The notes under the pieces: model-generated
The model's input: only the letters and a program-made list of their open reading frames with translations
Database searches by the model: none
What the model was told of the DNA's origin: nothing
Shown: positions 5,888 through 7,707 of the stretch, piece by piece
How positions within the stretch are numbered: position 1 is the stretch's first letter
How the letters are laid out: every line of letters starts with the position of its first letter
From: Actinomycetota bacterium
GTDB taxonomy: Bacteria; Actinomycetota; Acidimicrobiia; Acidimicrobiales; Ilumatobacteraceae
NCBI GenBank assembly: GCA_026393655.1
Contig: JAPKZT010000107.1
Location: forward strand, 552 to 8,258
DNA: 7,707 bases
Direction: 5' to 3'
Program-made: the position numbers and the translations under genes

Positions 5888-6817
5888 CTATTGCAATCTG
5901 TCCGGAAACCCAGGTGCGCGCAAGTCTGTACCAAGAGCGTCTTCAAGAAGTTTTACAACCTGTGTTGACCACACTTCGCCGCCGTATTGAGATTTCGCAC
6001 GCACGAATGCTTGTTGCACTGTGCTAGCGACATCTAGCGGCACGCCGAACTTGCGACCGTACTCCATCGCAAAACCCATGTCTTTAAGCGCGAGATCCAT
6101 CGTGAAGCCAATGTCGTAACTTCCGTTGAGAATAACTTGACCTTCGGTTTCATGCACGAAACTATTGCCAGAACTATTTTTGATCACTTCATATGCAATG
6201 CCCAAATCAATTCCGCCCTTTTTGGCGAGCATCAATGCCTCTCCACATGCCACAAGGTGAATAAATGCCAACATGTTTGTGATCACTTTGATTACGGCTG
6301 CACTGCCGAGTTCACCGACATACAAAACTGGCTTGCCCATCGCCTCAAGTAAATCTTTGTGTGCTGCAAAAATCTTCTCATCGCCACCAACTAGAACAGT
6401 GATATCACCTTCGGCTGCTTTGTGCACGCCACCAGTCACTGGCGATTCAAGAGTGTTGAAGCCCAACTTTGCAGCGATTTCTCCAAGTCGCAATGTCTCA
6501 CTGCGGTCGTTTGTGCTCATGTCAATCCATGTTGCGCCTTTTGCTAATCCGCTAACCACTCCATTCTCACCATTGACCACCGCGTCAATTGCGCGCGGCG
6601 ATGGCAAACAAGTGAATACAACTTCAGATGCCTGAGCAACTTCCTTTGCCGAATTCGCCCACTTCGCGCCTTTGGCGATTAGCCCATCGCCAAGTGATTT
6701 ATTTAGATCGTGAATTGTTACGTTGTGCCCTGCGCGAATCAAACTCGCCGCTAAATAAACACCGAGGTGTCCGAGGCCGATGAAACCGCAATTGCGTGGT
6801 GTAGTTGTTTTGCTCAT
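5888..6817 (-). CDS. Beta-hydroxyacid dehydrogenase (3-hydroxyisobutyrate dehydrogenase/tartronate semialdehyde reductase family)
   Basis: NAD(P)-dependent cytoplasmic oxidoreductase interconverting a beta-hydroxyacid and its semialdehyde; the exact substrate is unknown. Counting from ATG 6817 (309 residues, a normal length), the Rossmann motif GFIGLGHLG is at 11-19, the substrate loop DMSTND at 99-104, the glycine-rich VTGGVHKAAEGD at 127-138, the catalytic Lys at 177 (codon 6289-6287) in VIKVITNML with Asn181, and a second Lys-Asp pair at 245-246. ATG 6817 overlaps the stop of the preceding aldehyde dehydrogenase (ATGA), implying translational coupling; a TTG at 6829 in the same frame (MDSIM) is less likely. 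It is followed 9 bp later by the aldolase gene. In this context it may reduce or oxidise the aldehyde product of the aldolase, which is inference. Confidence 0.9.
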   Translation of the reverse strand: MSKTTTPRNCGFIGLGHLGVYLAASLIRAGHNVTIHDLNKSLGDGLIAKGAKWANSAKEVAQASEVVFTCLPSPRAIDAVVNGENGVVSGLAKGATWIDMSTNDRSETLRLGEIAAKLGFNTLESPVTGGVHKAAEGDITVLVGGDEKIFAAHKDLLEAMGKPVLYVGELGSAAVIKVITNMLAFIHLVACGEALMLAKKGGIDLGIAYEVIKNSSGNSFVHETEGQVILNGSYDIGFTMDLALKDMGFAMEYGRKFGVPLDVASTVQQAFVRAKSQYGGEVWSTQVVKLLEDALGTDLRAPGFPDRLQ

Positions 6818-7707
6818 AATTGAATCCAAGTCGTCTTAAGGTTTGTGTATCCCTCAATTGAATACATCGAACGATCGCGCCCCGTGCCAGATTGTTTAAA
6901 TCCGCCAAATGGTGTTGTTATCGAACCCTTATCAAAAGTATTAACCCAAACAGTGCCCGTGCGCAACTTGCGCGCAATTCGGTGGGCTTTTGTTATGTCA
7001 CGAGTCCAAATTGATGATGCCAAACCGTATTGCGTGTCATTGGCAACGTGAACCGCTTCATCGGCACTTGAAACTGCGACCGAAACCAAAACTGGCCCAA
7101 AAATCTCTTCGCGCTCAATTCGCATGCCTGGCTTAACATCTCGAAACACAGTCGGCGGAATAAACACTCCACCTTTGACAGGCTCAACACGATCGCCGCC
7201 CGAGAAAACTTTCGCGCCTTCTTGCTTGCCGATATCAATGTAATTAAGTACTCGATCAAACTGCGTCTTGTCGACGATTGTTCCCATCGCAGTTGTTGGG
7301 TCATATGGGTCACCTGGCTGAATTGACTGACCAACTTTTGTAATTTTTTCTAGCAGTTCGTCTTCTATCGATTTCTCAACGACGAGTCGAGTGCCGGCAT
7401 GACATGTTTGACCAGAGTTATAAAACACTCCCCATGCAATTGCTGACGCTGCTGCGTCAAGATCTGAACAATCACTCAAAACAATTTGTGGTGTCTTGCC
7501 ACCAAGTTCAAGCGAAACAGATTTGCCGTTACTCTCGGCGGCATATTTTAAGAAATATCTGCCAACTTCTGTTGAACCCGTAAATGCGAGTTTGTCAACA
7601 TCCATGTGCAGACCAAGTGCTGCACCCGCAGTTGGTCCGTAGCCAGGCACAACATTAAACACGCCCTCAGGCAAACCGGCTTGCACACCAAGTTCAGCGA
7701 AAAATAA
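6814..7707 (-). CDS. NAD(P)-dependent aldehyde dehydrogenase, 5' end outside the window
   Basis: The C-terminal 297 residues of an aldehyde dehydrogenase of roughly 490 residues. The frame is open to the right edge (LFFAELGVQAGLPEGVFNVVPG), so the true start lies beyond 7707 and the in-frame GTG at 7686 is internal. Seen in order are the cofactor segment FTGSTEVGR, the general-base Glu in LELGGKTPQIV (codon 7509-7507), the nucleophilic Cys in NSGQTCHAGTR (codon 7404-7402), EEIFGPV and PFGGFKQSGTGRD. All catalytic residues in the visible part are intact, so it appears functional. It is the first visible gene of the minus-strand catabolic set, and its TGA stop overlaps the ATG of the next gene. 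It probably oxidises a sugar-derived or short aldehyde to an acid, possibly feeding the enolase-superfamily enzyme; the substrate cannot be told. Confidence 0.93.
   Translation of the reverse strand, partial: LFFAELGVQAGLPEGVFNVVPGYGPTAGAALGLHMDVDKLAFTGSTEVGRYFLKYAAESNGKSVSLELGGKTPQIVLSDCSDLDAAASAIAWGVFYNSGQTCHAGTRLVVEKSIEDELLEKITKVGQSIQPGDPYDPTTAMGTIVDKTQFDRVLNYIDIGKQEGAKVFSGGDRVEPVKGGVFIPPTVFRDVKPGMRIEREEIFGPVLVSVAVSSADEAVHVANDTQYGLASSIWTRDITKAHRIARKLRTGTVWVNTFDKGSITTPFGGFKQSGTGRDRSMYSIEGYTNLKTTWIQL

Noticed and set aside
6273..6635. 120-codon plus-strand open frame
   Set aside because: It lies opposite the clearly conserved beta-hydroxyacid dehydrogenase, has no recognisable family features and no ribosome site; it is an antisense shadow.

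Overview
The window is a piece of a bacterial chromosome of moderate GC content with dense, short-spaced genes. The taxon cannot be fixed from sequence alone. The membrane-anchored molybdopterin oxidoreductase with several N-terminal helices and an internal RRxF motif resembles proteins I know mainly from Actinobacteria. An aquatic actinobacterium is therefore my tentative guess; Chloroflexi is an alternative.

Region 1 (1-1269, minus strand) is the 5' part of a histidine biosynthesis operon: hisI followed by hisG, with a 4-bp ATGA overlap; hisG runs off the left edge. Ahead of hisI is what looks like a complete transcription attenuator. It has a leader ORF of about 28 codons with seven His codons in nine positions, an intrinsic terminator with a T-tract, and an antiterminator segment inside the last leader codons that is a perfect 9-nt complement of the 5' arm of the terminator.

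Region 2 (about 1270-2876, plus strand) is a divergently transcribed, membrane-anchored molybdopterin oxidoreductase of the sulfite oxidase/YedY fold. Its coding frame clearly extends upstream of the first usable start codon and includes a further transmembrane helix, so the 5' end is either frameshifted or unusually initiated.

Region 3 (2892-7707, minus strand) is a tightly spaced catabolic gene set in the order aldehyde dehydrogenase (partial) - beta-hydroxyacid dehydrogenase - class II aldolase/adducin-type protein - zinc alcohol dehydrogenase - enolase-superfamily sugar-acid dehydratase or cycloisomerase. The set suggests oxidation and dehydration or cycloisomerisation of a sugar or sugar acid, followed by cleavage and redox steps; the substrate is not determined. 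Two adjacent genes are broken. The aldolase gene carries an exact 25-bp tandem duplication that shifts the frame. The alcohol dehydrogenase has lost about 130 bp covering its structural-zinc lobe. These look like recent lesions because the remaining coding sequence is otherwise well conserved, though assembly artefacts or population variants are possible.

No tRNA, rRNA, CRISPR array or insertion sequence was seen.
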